Positions 18,881 to 27,252 of a stretch of DNA of 64,000 nucleotides are shown piece after piece; the stretch's first letter is position 1; every line of letters starts with the position of its first letter. The stretch comes from a virus. Location: the IMG/VR virus record IMGVR_UViG_3300020183_000016, positions 61,741 through 125,740 of that record; one strand, given 5' to 3'. The notes beneath the pieces are model-generated. The model was given only the letters and a program-made list of their open reading frames with translations, was not told the DNA's origin and made no database searches. The position numbers and the translations under genes were made by a program.

Positions 18881-19818
18881 TTAATTTTTGGAATTGGATA
18901 AAAAATAATCCTAATAGGTCTATGTTTTTAGTACCTATTTTATTAGTTGCTACAATATCTATTTCTCACGTAGTTACTTGGTATGATATAGCTAATCCAA
19001 TAAGTTGGGCTATTTACCTATCAATCGCAATCGAAGTTGCTGCAATGACTGCATTAGTTGCAGCAACCAATAAAATAAAAGGTGGTGTTTGGTTTATGTT
19101 TGGGTTGGTTACATTAATACAGATGATTGGTAACATATTCTTTTCATTTAAGGAAATCGATTCAAATGGGGATTTATTTAAATCTTGGGTAGAATTAACA
19201 GGACCAATGTGGGAGATGATAGGTTCGGATCCTACAGATTTAGTGTCAATGAAAAGGTGGTTAGCATTTTTAGAAGGTGGTTTATTACCAGTTATTTCAT
19301 TAACATCTTTACATTTCTTTGTTAAATACGATGAATCTAAAAAAATTCAAACTGAATCAAATGATACTGTTGAAGTAGTAAAAGAAAAAACAATAGATCC
19401 TATTATTGATGATCGGAATGATGAAGAATTAGTGGATGATGATAGAGTAAAAAAATATGTTGATTTACAAAAGGAAGTGTGGGAAAGAGTAAAAAAACTT
19501 AAAGAAGAAGGTAAACTTCCTGAACTACCTACGGAAGAAGAACTATTAGAAGAGCCTACTGCATTATCATTTACACCATATATTGACGAAGAAGATGATT
19601 TTTCTGATTTAGATAATACTTTATTAGATGGGTTAGAAGATGAAAATTCTATTGAATTAAGTGAAGAAGATTCTAAAATATTTGCCGAAGAGATAATTAA
19701 AGAACCTGAATCACCTAATGAAGTATTAGAAAATGCATTAAAGAAATATAAAGAATCTAAAGGTGTTATTAATCCACCTGTTAAAAATAAAAAAAGTGAT
19801 ATTAAAAGAATCAATTAA
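18877..19818 (+). CDS. Multi-pass membrane protein with acidic cytoplasmic tail
   Basis: The 313-residue protein has about four hydrophobic segments within residues 15-150 (FLVPILLVATISISHVV, WAIYLSIAIEVAAMTALVA, VWFMFGLVTLIQMIG, LLPVISLTSLHFFV), followed by a long hydrophilic tail very rich in Glu and Asp. It overlaps both neighbours by a few bases or one. The function is unknown; a holin, transporter or host-modifying role cannot be separated by sequence. Confidence 0.6.
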   Translation: MINFWNWIKNNPNRSMFLVPILLVATISISHVVTWYDIANPISWAIYLSIAIEVAAMTALVAATNKIKGGVWFMFGLVTLIQMIGNIFFSFKEIDSNGDLFKSWVELTGPMWEMIGSDPTDLVSMKRWLAFLEGGLLPVISLTSLHFFVKYDESKKIQTESNDTVEVVKEKTIDPIIDDRNDEELVDDDRVKKYVDLQKEVWERVKKLKEEGKLPELPTEEELLEEPTALSFTPYIDEEDDFSDLDNTLLDGLEDENSIELSEEDSKIFAEEIIKEPESPNEVLENALKKYKESKGVINPPVKNKKSDIKRIN

Positions 19819-20426
19819 TGGACATCAACTTAGAGAAATATAAGTTAGATGAAAAAAACTATTATAATACTGAGTTTAATAAAAGGCAAATAGTTATAGG
19901 TAATAGTTTTTCGGAAAAAGATTACCATATAAAAGGATGGAAAACCAGAATGGGTGGAGAATATAAAAAAACCTCCACCTTTACTATTTTTAAAAATGGA
20001 GAAATCCACCAACATTTTGATCCCTCATTATATTCAGATTTTTTAGATAATAAACCAATAGATAAAAAGATAATTTCAATAACCATTGAAAATCAAGGTT
20101 GGTTACAAAAAGATTTACTGAATAATGAGTACTTTAACTGGGTTGGTAATATTTATAAAAAGAATAAAGAAGTATTTGAAAAAAGATGGCGTGGGTATAC
20201 TTATTGGGATACATACACTAAAAAACAAATTTCTTCTTGTGCTAATTTAGTTAAATATCTTTGTGAAAAATATAATATACCTATTAATTGTGTAGGACAT
20301 AATACATTTATTGATGGAGTGGAATATTTCGAAGGGATTACTTATAGAAGTAATTACTACAAAGATAGTACAGATTTAAATCCTAGTTGGGATTTTAAAA
20401 ATTTTAAAGAATTAATAGAGAATTAA
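19818..20426 (+). CDS. N-acetylmuramoyl-L-alanine amidase-like protein, zinc ligands incomplete
   Basis: The 202-residue protein follows the amidase_2/T7-lysozyme layout: an early strand RQIVIGNSFS, a TFTIFKNGEIHQHFDP core, ISITIENQGWL, then CVGHNTF and STDLNPSWDF near the end. In active enzymes the first and third blocks supply His and His/Cys zinc ligands (HCSA or HHT; PKACPS or DPGP). Here the first position is Asn and the last lacks His and Cys; only the middle His remains. It may be an inactive fold, a binding protein, or use other residues. It overlaps the previous stop. Confidence 0.6.
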   Translation: MDINLEKYKLDEKNYYNTEFNKRQIVIGNSFSEKDYHIKGWKTRMGGEYKKTSTFTIFKNGEIHQHFDPSLYSDFLDNKPIDKKIISITIENQGWLQKDLLNNEYFNWVGNIYKKNKEVFEKRWRGYTYWDTYTKKQISSCANLVKYLCEKYNIPINCVGHNTFIDGVEYFEGITYRSNYYKDSTDLNPSWDFKNFKELIEN

Positions 20427-20436
20427 ATAAAAAGAT

Positions 20437-20967
20437 ATGAGTGAACATGATGTAACTAGAAAAATGTTAGAAATTATCAGAGAATCTGAAAATGCTAATA
20501 AAAAAATTATAAAAGAGAATTTACAAAAACGTAGATTATTAAAAGAGGTGGATGAAAATAAAGAAGATAAAGATTTAGATCCTACTGAACTTTCTGAGGA
20601 AGAAAAAAAATTTAGAGATACTGTATCCCCTAGAGTAAAATTCAACAGATTTAGATTATACCCTAAAGCTCAAAATGTAGAGTTTAGTGGTAAATTTACG
20701 GATAGTAATGTTGAGTGGTTTTATTCTTTAGATGATACTAGAGGTGTTTATATAACTACAGATTTATTACAATTAAATGATCAAACACTTAAACAGATAC
20801 AAAAATTAGTTGCATATTATGAAAGTTGGTCAAATGAATGGGCAACTAAAATAGCGGAAGAGTATAATAATGAGGTTAAAGACGAAGAAAATGCTGAGGA
20901 AGGACCTGAAAGTTTAGAGAGTACTGAGACTGAAGAAGGTGAAGAAGCAGAAGGCGGAGAATTATAA
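20437..20967 (+). CDS. Acidic-tailed protein, possible head-associated protein
   Basis: The 176-residue protein has a helical N-terminus with repeated [I/L]-x-E sites (EIIRE, KIIKE, RLLKE), a small central domain (about 65-150, NRFRLYPKAQNVEFSGKF) and a Glu-rich C-terminal tail. The composition resembles scaffold or internal head proteins of T4-like phages, in which [I/L]-x-E is the prohead protease cleavage site. It overlaps the start of the next gene. Confidence 0.55.
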   Translation: MSEHDVTRKMLEIIRESENANKKIIKENLQKRRLLKEVDENKEDKDLDPTELSEEEKKFRDTVSPRVKFNRFRLYPKAQNVEFSGKFTDSNVEWFYSLDDTRGVYITTDLLQLNDQTLKQIQKLVAYYESWSNEWATKIAEEYNNEVKDEENAEEGPESLESTETEEGEEAEGGEL

Positions 20968-21752
20968 TGAAAAATATTAAAGACATATTATTAATATCTT
21001 TATCTATTGTAATAATAGTTTTATTGTTATTTGGTTGGGTTAAATACAACCAAATGCAAAAAGAACTAAGGGACGAAATAGATAGTGGAAATAGAGTAAT
21101 ATTAAGTATGGATAAAACCACTAAAGAATCTCAGGGTCAGTATGCAAAACTTGTTAATTATTTTAATACTGAAAAAGATTTAAATAAACAATTAAAAGAA
21201 CAAAATGAAGATTTATTTAAATTAATTAAAAATCAGAATGAAAGACTTTTAATGATTAATAACTCAATAGTTACTTTAGAAGGTAAAATGACAGAAGGTT
21301 TTGGTAGTATTAATAAAGATGATACTAATAGAATTGATTTAAAATTAGATTACCCAAATAAAGATAATAGTTTTATTACTTGGAATGGTTTTGTTAATAG
21401 AAAGACTGCGTTTTATAAGGGTGAATTTTCTTTTGGTAAATTACCATTACAGATTGTTTTAACTGAAACTGAAAGAGGTATATGGAAATCTAGGTTAATC
21501 GGCCCTGAATGGTTAATAGTAGACTCTATGGATGTAAATAGTTTACCTTTACCTACACCAGAAAAAATAAATAATTGGGGAATATTTTTTGGGGGAGGAT
21601 ATCAAAAAAGTTTCAATAATAATATAACAGATGCTTTCTCTTTATCTTTAGCTGCACAATATAAACGACATATGTTAATGTTAGATGCTACAACAAATAT
21701 GCAGCTAGGGTTAAGATATCTTTATAAGATAGAAAATTTTAAAAAGAAATAA
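20967..21752 (+). CDS. Membrane-anchored periplasmic protein with coiled coil and beta-rich C-terminus
   Basis: The 261-residue protein starts at the last base of the previous stop. Residues 7-25 form a transmembrane segment (ILLISLSIVIIVLLLFG), 26-110 a coiled coil, and the last ~60 residues (GIFFGGGYQKSF, FSLSLAAQYKRHMLMLDAT, MQLGLRYLYKI) look like alternating beta strands of an outer-membrane type. It could span the envelope from inner to outer membrane, as spanins do. This is inference from topology. Confidence 0.5.
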   Translation: MKNIKDILLISLSIVIIVLLLFGWVKYNQMQKELRDEIDSGNRVILSMDKTTKESQGQYAKLVNYFNTEKDLNKQLKEQNEDLFKLIKNQNERLLMINNSIVTLEGKMTEGFGSINKDDTNRIDLKLDYPNKDNSFITWNGFVNRKTAFYKGEFSFGKLPLQIVLTETERGIWKSRLIGPEWLIVDSMDVNSLPLPTPEKINNWGIFFGGGYQKSFNNNITDAFSLSLAAQYKRHMLMLDATTNMQLGLRYLYKIENFKKK

Positions 21753-21774
21753 TCTAAACTTTTAATTTTTTACA

Positions 21775-21785
21775 ATATTTATATA
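21775..21785 (+). promoter_or_regulatory. Putative phage promoter element (ATATTTATATA)
   Basis: The motif ends 13 bases before the ATG at 21798, at the head of a run of genes with capsid-targeting-like N-termini. Confidence 0.4.
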
Positions 21786-21797
21786 AAAATATTTTAT

Positions 21798-22058
21798 ATG
21801 AACGATAATCACTTAAGGTATATAATTAAGGAGTCATTGTCACAGACTGATGAAAATCAAATAGGTGTGATGATTAGAAAAGAAATAAAAAAAGCTTTTG
21901 GTGATGATTTAGAAAAAAAAGTATTACAGATAATAAAAAAAGAACTAAAAGGTAAAGATATAAAAAAAGATATAATGGACATCAATAAAGATGTTTTAGT
22001 TCAATTATATAAAGAATTGTGGGTAAAACGACAATTTTGGTTAAATGCAATAAAATGA
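21798..22058 (+). CDS. Small helical protein with capsid-targeting-like N-terminus
   Basis: The 86-residue protein opens with MNDNHLRYIIKE, fitting the [I/L]-x-E signal pattern, and is otherwise lysine-rich and helical (IRKEIKKAFGDDLEKKVLQI). Its TGA overlaps the ATG of the next gene. A DNA-associated internal head protein is plausible; the family is not recognised. Confidence 0.6.
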   Translation: MNDNHLRYIIKESLSQTDENQIGVMIRKEIKKAFGDDLEKKVLQIIKKELKGKDIKKDIMDINKDVLVQLYKELWVKRQFWLNAIK

Positions 22059-23272
22059 TGGATATCAATAAAATGATGGGTGATTACGAAAGAACTAAAA
22101 ATGTTATTCTTTCTTGTAAAAATTTAGAACAATTAAAAGTTGCGGTTAAAATGTATAACCAATTAAATAGGATGCATTCATTGAGTGATGATAAATTAGA
22201 TAAGTTAGAAAATTTAATTGGTTTGATGAGAATAAAATTTGGTGTAGAAATGGTAGATGAGAATATCTCTGCAATGGGTAATGAATTTAAAAAAGAAACA
22301 TCTAAAAGCGGTTTACCTGATTTAACCAAAATAAGATTTAACGAATCAACAAAAAAATTAACTGAAAAAGAAATTGCTAAAAAACATAATAGTGAACTAG
22401 AAAAGATAAAAAAAGAAATTTCTATCGGTACAAAAATAGAAATGGAACATACGGATGATAAAGAAACTGCAAAAAAAATTGCAATGGAACACATTTATGA
22501 AGTAGAAGATTATTATACGGATCCTGAATATGGAATAATTGCAATTGAGGATGAAAAACAAAGTAGAAAAAAATCTTTAAGGTTATCTAAAAAAGAAATG
22601 AGTAAATTAGAAAAAAGTGGAAAAGTTACTGTCGATGGTATTGAAATTTCATTTAAAAAGAATTTAAAAGAAGATTTAGATTATAATGATATAACCAAAA
22701 GTATAAGGAATCAACTAACTCAAAAGTCTAAAAATAGATTTAGTAAGGATCGAATTTTTGATGTCATTAAAAGGAGAAAAGAGGAAGAGGATGAGAGAAG
22801 AAAGAAAGAAATTGAAGATTTTAGAAAGTTTAAAGAAGATTCGTTTAAAGAAGTGGGTGATGAAGAAATCGAAGAGGGAACTGGTGCAGTATCATCAGGA
22901 TCCTATGTTGGTTCTATGAATAGTCCTATTAGTAGATTATTTAAAAATAAAGTTTCTTATAATCAAGAAATACCTGAAATGATTTCGGAAGAAGATAATG
23001 TTGATGAAGCAACAGGTGCGTCATCAAACGCAACATATGCTACTTCACCTTGGGGAAAAAGTAAATTTATGTTGACTGATAAAGGACCAGGTAAAGTACC
23101 TGTTAAAAAAACACAACCAGATATGACAAATTTAGGGTATCAAAAAGTTAGGGTAAAAGAAAGGTGTAAAACTTTTCCTTACTGTAACCAAAGTCCTGAG
23201 GCTATTGAGTTCTATAATGAAAATAGAGTAATAAAAATAATAAATAAAAATAAATTAAAATTAAATGAGTAG
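22055..23272 (+). CDS. Head-associated protein with a DUF5661-like segment
   Basis: The start at 22055 overlaps the previous stop (ATGA) and is preferred over an upstream TTG at 22019, giving 405 residues. Residues about 135-175 (IGTKIEMEHTDDKETAKKIA then MEHIYEVEDYYTDPEYG) resemble the DUF5661 helical motif common in phage and bacterial contexts. The C-terminal third has GSYVGSMNSPI and RVKERCKTFPYCNQSPEAIEF, with two cysteines. Context suggests a virion protein. It overlaps the next gene by eight bases. Confidence 0.6.
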   Translation: MMDINKMMGDYERTKNVILSCKNLEQLKVAVKMYNQLNRMHSLSDDKLDKLENLIGLMRIKFGVEMVDENISAMGNEFKKETSKSGLPDLTKIRFNESTKKLTEKEIAKKHNSELEKIKKEISIGTKIEMEHTDDKETAKKIAMEHIYEVEDYYTDPEYGIIAIEDEKQSRKKSLRLSKKEMSKLEKSGKVTVDGIEISFKKNLKEDLDYNDITKSIRNQLTQKSKNRFSKDRIFDVIKRRKEEEDERRKKEIEDFRKFKEDSFKEVGDEEIEEGTGAVSSGSYVGSMNSPISRLFKNKVSYNQEIPEMISEEDNVDEATGASSNATYATSPWGKSKFMLTDKGPGKVPVKKTQPDMTNLGYQKVRVKERCKTFPYCNQSPEAIEFYNENRVIKIINKNKLKLNE

Positions 23273-23804
23273 AAAAGAAAAAATTAAAAGGTCTTTGATA
23301 TTAGAAGCTAACAGAAGAATTTTAAATGAAATTGCTGATATTGCAATACCAGAACCTGAAATGGATATAACAAATACATCTATGGGTGGTGGCGAAGGTC
23401 TATCTTTAGAATGTGTTAAAATTGATTATGAAAATCCTGAAAATTCAGAAGTAGGTTATTCTGGACCTTATCCTTGGAAACTAGTTCAATACAATAAAAA
23501 AACGAGACCAGTTAAACTTTTTGTTTTTAGGGAAGGTATCCCTAGAGATGTAGTTTGGGGAGAATCTAATGATTATGAAATGATAATAGGATTTACAGAA
23601 ATAACTGACCCATCTTTAAAAAGTTTATTTGGTATAGATAAAAAATATATAATGACAACTAATATGTCTCCAGGGTTAGTAGGTAAACAATTTTGTAAAG
23701 TGGACGGAAAAATGGACAAAGAGTGGGATGATAATCTATTTTCTCTTGAAAATAATTCTTCTATAATTGAACCTTATCCTGATTTTTCTAAAATAACTGG
23801 TTAA
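23265..23804 (+). CDS. Putative capsid-targeted protein
   Basis: The 179-residue protein starts inside the end of the previous gene. Its N-terminus carries two possible signal sites (IKRSLILE and NRRILNE) before a proline-rich linker and a beta-rich body without known motifs. It is likely translated with the preceding gene. Confidence 0.6.
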   Translation: MSRKEKIKRSLILEANRRILNEIADIAIPEPEMDITNTSMGGGEGLSLECVKIDYENPENSEVGYSGPYPWKLVQYNKKTRPVKLFVFREGIPRDVVWGESNDYEMIIGFTEITDPSLKSLFGIDKKYIMTTNMSPGLVGKQFCKVDGKMDKEWDDNLFSLENNSSIIEPYPDFSKITG

Positions 23805-23817
23805 TAAACTTACTACA

Positions 23818-23850
23818 ATAAAAAAATTGTGGAATTCCCCAATTTTTTTA
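23818..23850. terminator. Bidirectional terminator between convergent genes
   Basis: An A-rich tract, the hairpin ATTG-T-GG...CC-C-CAAT and a T-rich tract form a near-symmetrical stem between the plus gene ending at 23804 and the minus gene ending at 23848. Confidence 0.75.
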
Positions 23851-24144
23851 TTTAATGTTAATATGTTTATAATCTATGGTATCAGTAAAATTATTTAATT
23901 CTTTTTCTGAATAACTACCATTAACCCATTCTTGACGTTTTTTTTCGGGTAATGACATAAGGTACCAGTAGAAGGCTCTTTGTGCTCTATCATATCCAGG
24001 TACTTTAGTACTGTCTTCAACAACCGTTGATGTATTAGGTGATTTTAAATTAGAATCATTTAAATAAATTTTCTTAGGATTATTACAACTAACAAATAGA
24101 CTAGTTGATAAAACGATTCCGATAATTAAGATTAATTTTTTCAT
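23848..24144 (-). CDS. Small lipoprotein
   Basis: The 98-residue minus-strand protein has a lipoprotein signal: MKK, a hydrophobic core, and a lipobox ending in FVSC with Cys20, followed by Asn-Asn. The mature part is about 78 residues, hydrophilic, with AQRAFYWYLMSLPEKK. It would be exported and lipidated in the host envelope. Phage lipoproteins often block superinfection or act as outer-membrane spanins; no evidence here decides between these. Confidence 0.7.
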   Translation of the reverse strand: MKKLILIIGIVLSTSLFVSCNNPKKIYLNDSNLKSPNTSTVVEDSTKVPGYDRAQRAFYWYLMSLPEKKRQEWVNGSYSEKELNNFTDTIDYKHINIK

Positions 24145-24214
24145 AGTGTTTGATTTTATATAAACAAATATATATATAATATTTTAATCTGCCAAATTTT
24201 TTTATAAAAAAGTG

Positions 24215-24227
24215 ATATTTATTAATA
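24215..24227 (+). promoter_or_regulatory. Putative phage promoter element (ATATTTATTAATA)
   Basis: The motif is identical over 13 bases to the one before 25860 and ends 10 bases before the ATG at 24237. The neighbouring minus-strand gene points away, so a plus-strand promoter is needed here. Confidence 0.5.
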
Positions 24228-24236
24228 AAAAAGAAA

Positions 24237-25304
24237 ATGGAAAGAAAATTCTTAACTAAAAAAACAAAAATCACTATTAAAGAAAATAGAGAAGTTGCTG
24301 GATTATCAACCGCAATGGGTGCTAGATCTAAAAGTGGTGAAATTAATACTGATGCATTAAAAGATTTTAATAAAAAATTATCTGACTATTATCATTTTGA
24401 CAATAAAGAAGATTTCAAAACACCTAAATATAATCGATCAGATTATGAAGAGGCTTATGAAATAGAAGATTTAGGTGCTGGTAAAATGTCAAGTTTAAAA
24501 TATGATAATGAAGATACTGAAGTTTTTAAATCTTTTTCTGAAAGAATGGATAAATTAAATGATACTTCAGAATATGATGAAAATTTTGGAACTTATGATG
24601 GATTTGGTGAAACAGATGAAGAAGATGACACTTATGAAACATTAATAGATAATAGTAATAAATATATAAAACATAAATACGAAAAACCAGAGGAATACCA
24701 CTATACTCCAAAAGTTAGAGTAACAAACGAATCAAAAACAAAAAAAATGAAAAGATTAAATTTTAAAAATGAGTTTACATCTGAATATGATATGAAAAAA
24801 CTTATTCCAGAACATTACAAGTATGATGGACATGTATTTTTAATGACTGATGGTAACCAAACTTTTAAACTTAGATGGGACGATTCAATTAATGAAGGTA
24901 CAACTATATCGTACAAAAACAAAAACATGATTAATGAGGATATGAATAAAATGAAAAAATTATTCAATTATTCTTATGAAGATTCTATGGGTAAAACAAA
25001 TAACTATAATGAAGAAACTAATAAGTTTAAAACTTTATTTGAACAAGAAAAAAATATGTTATTGGAACAAAGAAGATTAGTCAATGAAATATATGACATT
25101 GGATCAAATGTGTCACTAACAAAAAATGGGGTAAAAGTTGATTATGTTATTGATGCGATTGGAAATCTTAAGGGTAATTTTAGTATCACATTAAGAGACA
25201 TAAAAACAGGTAAGTCTGAAAGTTATGACGATAACTCAATCAACAAAATAACAGACATAAATTTCAAAAATGGATTACTAGCAATTAGATCTCAAAAAAT
25301 ATAA
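24237..25304 (+). CDS. Putative capsid-targeted protein, 355 residues
   Basis: The N-terminus (MERKFLTKKTKITIKE) is basic and ends in I-K-E. The body is hydrophilic, rich in Tyr, Asp, Glu and Lys, with low complexity up to about residue 240. A small C-terminal domain (VSLTKNGVKVDYVIDAIG) looks beta-rich. The function is unknown; it is likely packaged if the targeting idea is right. Confidence 0.6.
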   Translation: MERKFLTKKTKITIKENREVAGLSTAMGARSKSGEINTDALKDFNKKLSDYYHFDNKEDFKTPKYNRSDYEEAYEIEDLGAGKMSSLKYDNEDTEVFKSFSERMDKLNDTSEYDENFGTYDGFGETDEEDDTYETLIDNSNKYIKHKYEKPEEYHYTPKVRVTNESKTKKMKRLNFKNEFTSEYDMKKLIPEHYKYDGHVFLMTDGNQTFKLRWDDSINEGTTISYKNKNMINEDMNKMKKLFNYSYEDSMGKTNNYNEETNKFKTLFEQEKNMLLEQRRLVNEIYDIGSNVSLTKNGVKVDYVIDAIGNLKGNFSITLRDIKTGKSESYDDNSINKITDINFKNGLLAIRSQKI

Positions 25305-25314
25305 TAAAATTATT

Positions 25315-25374
25315 ATGAAACACATATTAAATAACATTTCACAAGAAGAAAAACAAAAAATTACGGAACAATAA
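25315..25374 (+). CDS. 19-residue peptide resembling an isolated targeting signal
   Basis: ATG at 25315 opens a 19-codon frame, MKHILNNISQEEKQKITEQ, ending in TAA at 25372. It has the composition and closing I-T-E of the N-terminal signals of neighbouring proteins but no following domain. The 44 bases after the stop lead into a terminator. It may be the remnant of a deleted cargo gene or a functional micropeptide. Confidence 0.45.
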   Translation: MKHILNNISQEEKQKITEQ

Positions 25375-25417
25375 GTTTCAATCCGGTAACCCAATAATAA
25401 TTTTAAAATAAAAAAAT

Positions 25418-25446
25418 CCCCCATCTCTAAACAGGTGGGGGTTTTT
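25418..25446 (+). terminator. Strong rho-independent terminator
   Basis: CCCCCATC (25418-25425) pairs with GGTGGGGG (25434-25441) with one G-U pair, followed by five T. The A-run before the stem could allow some function in the other direction. Confidence 0.9.
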
Positions 25447-25463
25447 ATTTCATTATTTTTTTG

Positions 25464-25471
25464 TATTTTTG
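25464..25471 (+). promoter_or_regulatory. Bacteroidota-type promoter -7 element (TATTTTTG)
   Basis: The match follows a terminator and ends five bases before the ATG at 25477, supporting that start over an in-frame GTG at 25435. Confidence 0.6.
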
Positions 25472-25476
25472 TTTTT

Positions 25477-25791
25477 ATGAAAAACATAAAACAACTTTTT
25501 CGTAGAAATCCTGGTCTTTTAGACAAACCTGAAGTTCAGGAACTTATTGATTATACACAAGAACTTGAAGGACAAATATTAGAAAGAAAGGTTGAAGATA
25601 CATATGACAAAGAACATATGTTAAAATCAATGTTGTCAGACATTCTTTCAAGTTGTAGAGAATACGAAGAAAATAAAATACTTGAAGAAAGATACCCTGA
25701 ATTATATAAAAAAGTTGATGCAGATTCTTTAGTTCGTAATTTAATGGATTATATTATATCTATGAATGTTAAAAACGATCTTAAGTTATGA
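25477..25791 (+). CDS. Small hypothetical protein, paralogue of the gene at 54015
   Basis: The ATG at 25477 gives 104 residues. The N-terminus (MKNIKQLFRRNPGLLDKPEV then QELIDYTQELE) aligns with that of the 102-residue protein at 54015 (MKSINQIFKTNNSLMEEPEV, VELIDYCKDLE), and both end with a predicted helix before a short tail. It stands alone between a promoter and a terminator. The function is unknown. Confidence 0.7.
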   Translation: MKNIKQLFRRNPGLLDKPEVQELIDYTQELEGQILERKVEDTYDKEHMLKSMLSDILSSCREYEENKILEERYPELYKKVDADSLVRNLMDYIISMNVKNDLKL

Positions 25792-25812
25792 AAAAAAAAT
25801 AATTATAACTAA

Positions 25813-25837
25813 GGTGTCTTATATGGACACCTTTTTT
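25813..25837 (+). terminator. Rho-independent terminator
   Basis: GGTGTC (25813-25818) pairs with GACACC (25826-25831) around a seven-base loop, followed by six T. Confidence 0.9.
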
Positions 25838-25847
25838 ATTTTAAACA

Positions 25848-25860
25848 ATATTTATTAATA
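25848..25860 (+). promoter_or_regulatory. Putative phage promoter element touching the start codon (ATATTTATTAATA)
   Basis: The element occupies the only space between the terminator and the next gene, and its last A is the A of the ATG at 25860. If it is a -10-like element the mRNA would start at or inside the coding region. Confidence 0.4.
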
Positions 25861-26615
25861 TGAAGTTTAAAAAATTAATAACAGAATCAATTATAGATAC
25901 ATTAAAAATATCTAAACTAGAAAAGGCAATTTTAAAAACTTTTAATGTTGTTGACGATGATAAAAACACATATTCAGTAGGAACTTTTGATTTAACTGAC
26001 GGGGAAAAAATAATTAAAGTTTCTGATATGACAGGTGTAAATGATTTAGACAAATTATATTCTTTATATAAATTTTTTGAAAAGTATAAAGATATTTTGT
26101 TTAAAGATGAGATGGGTGGTATCGAATATGGTGTATTAGATATAAATGATAAAGATTTATTATCGGCACTAATTTTAAAATATTATTATGATCATTATAA
26201 TGAAACTACATTACTTAAAGTTGATGGTGGGGAGTGGAAATTTGGTACTATGTTCGATTTACAAGATCAAATCGCAGAAGAAACATATTCTATTATAATA
26301 TACTTAAATTCCGACACTTTACCAAATGCAGTAGTATATTCTGGCATTTTTAAAGATAATGAAAAAGGTATAGGTTGGGATTTAATAACTCACGATGATG
26401 ATTTTGCGATTTATAACGCAAAAAACATAAAAATGAAAGGTGGTCAATATGATGAAGTATTAGATGGTGGACACATCAATATACCGACACCAAAAAACCT
26501 TTCAAATCCAGAGATGGAAAAATACTTTAATGAATTATTTATACATATAGAAGATATTATTTTAGAAGATATGTGGATAATTGAGGGGTATATGGAATAT
26601 AAAAATAATAATTAA
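25860..26615 (+). CDS. Putative capsid-targeted protein, 251 residues
   Basis: The N-terminus MKFKKLITES is the closest in this window to the T4 internal-protein signal (basic start, then [I/L]-x-E within ten residues). The body is alpha/beta, acidic and without named motifs; it contains EYGVLDINDKDLLSALIL and a late HINIPTPKN. The next gene follows after 12 bases. Confidence 0.6.
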   Translation: MKFKKLITESIIDTLKISKLEKAILKTFNVVDDDKNTYSVGTFDLTDGEKIIKVSDMTGVNDLDKLYSLYKFFEKYKDILFKDEMGGIEYGVLDINDKDLLSALILKYYYDHYNETTLLKVDGGEWKFGTMFDLQDQIAEETYSIIIYLNSDTLPNAVVYSGIFKDNEKGIGWDLITHDDDFAIYNAKNIKMKGGQYDEVLDGGHINIPTPKNLSNPEMEKYFNELFIHIEDIILEDMWIIEGYMEYKNNN

Positions 26616-26627
26616 AATTAAAAAGTT

Positions 26628-27233
26628 ATGTATACAAGAGAACAAATAAAAACAACAGTTGAGTCTAAAGGGTATAAATGGTTTAATGATGATTCGGGAA
26701 AAGGATTTGATGTTAACATTATTGGTGTGAGAAACACCTCACCTGCGGTTTATAAAAAAGTAACCAACGTATTTGATGATTATATCACTATATCATTTAA
26801 AGATGAAAAAGGGGTATGGCAATTCTATTGTTGGCAAGCTACTACTGATCCAGGTAAAAAAGGGGTTCAACAATTTCATAATAAGAAAGGTGTAGCTAGA
26901 TTAGTAACTGGACAATATAGAACTACTTGGGCGGTTGATAAACATCAAGGTAAATATGACGCACTTTGTCAAAGACTAAATAATGTTACTGTTTGGAGAG
27001 ATGGGAATAGAGATTTGGTATTTGATGAGGTTGTAAAAGATACAGGAATGTTTGGGATTAATATACATAAGGCAGGACAAGACTCAACTTGGGTAGAAAA
27101 TTGGTCAGAAGGTTGTCAAGTATTTAAAAGAGTAAAGGATTTTGATGAGTTTATGAAAATATGTAAGAAAGCTGCAAAAATTCATGGAAATAAATTTTCT
27201 TATACTTTATTAGAATCAACTGATATAAAATAA
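26628..27233 (+). CDS. YkuD-like L,D-transpeptidase/peptidase-fold cell-wall enzyme
   Basis: The 201-residue protein reads like a phage lysis-associated domain: GVRNTSP, TTDPGKKG, GQYRTTWAVDKHQGKYDALCQ, RDGNRDLVFDE, then FGINIHKAGQD followed by WSEGCQVF. The His near residue 147 and Cys near 163 in H-x15-S-x-G-C reproduce the YkuD active site, in which the Cys attacks peptidoglycan stem peptides. It lies 19 bases before the amidase endolysin, so the two probably act together on the host wall. No signal peptide is evident. Confidence 0.75.
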   Translation: MYTREQIKTTVESKGYKWFNDDSGKGFDVNIIGVRNTSPAVYKKVTNVFDDYITISFKDEKGVWQFYCWQATTDPGKKGVQQFHNKKGVARLVTGQYRTTWAVDKHQGKYDALCQRLNNVTVWRDGNRDLVFDEVVKDTGMFGINIHKAGQDSTWVENWSEGCQVFKRVKDFDEFMKICKKAAKIHGNKFSYTLLESTDIK

Positions 27234-27252
27234 CAATAAAAAAAATAAAAAA

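Noticed and set aside
19347-19814. Long minus-strand Ser-rich ORF
   Set aside because: It is the complement of an acidic Glu/Asp-rich coding region, which commonly leaves an open Ser-rich antisense frame.
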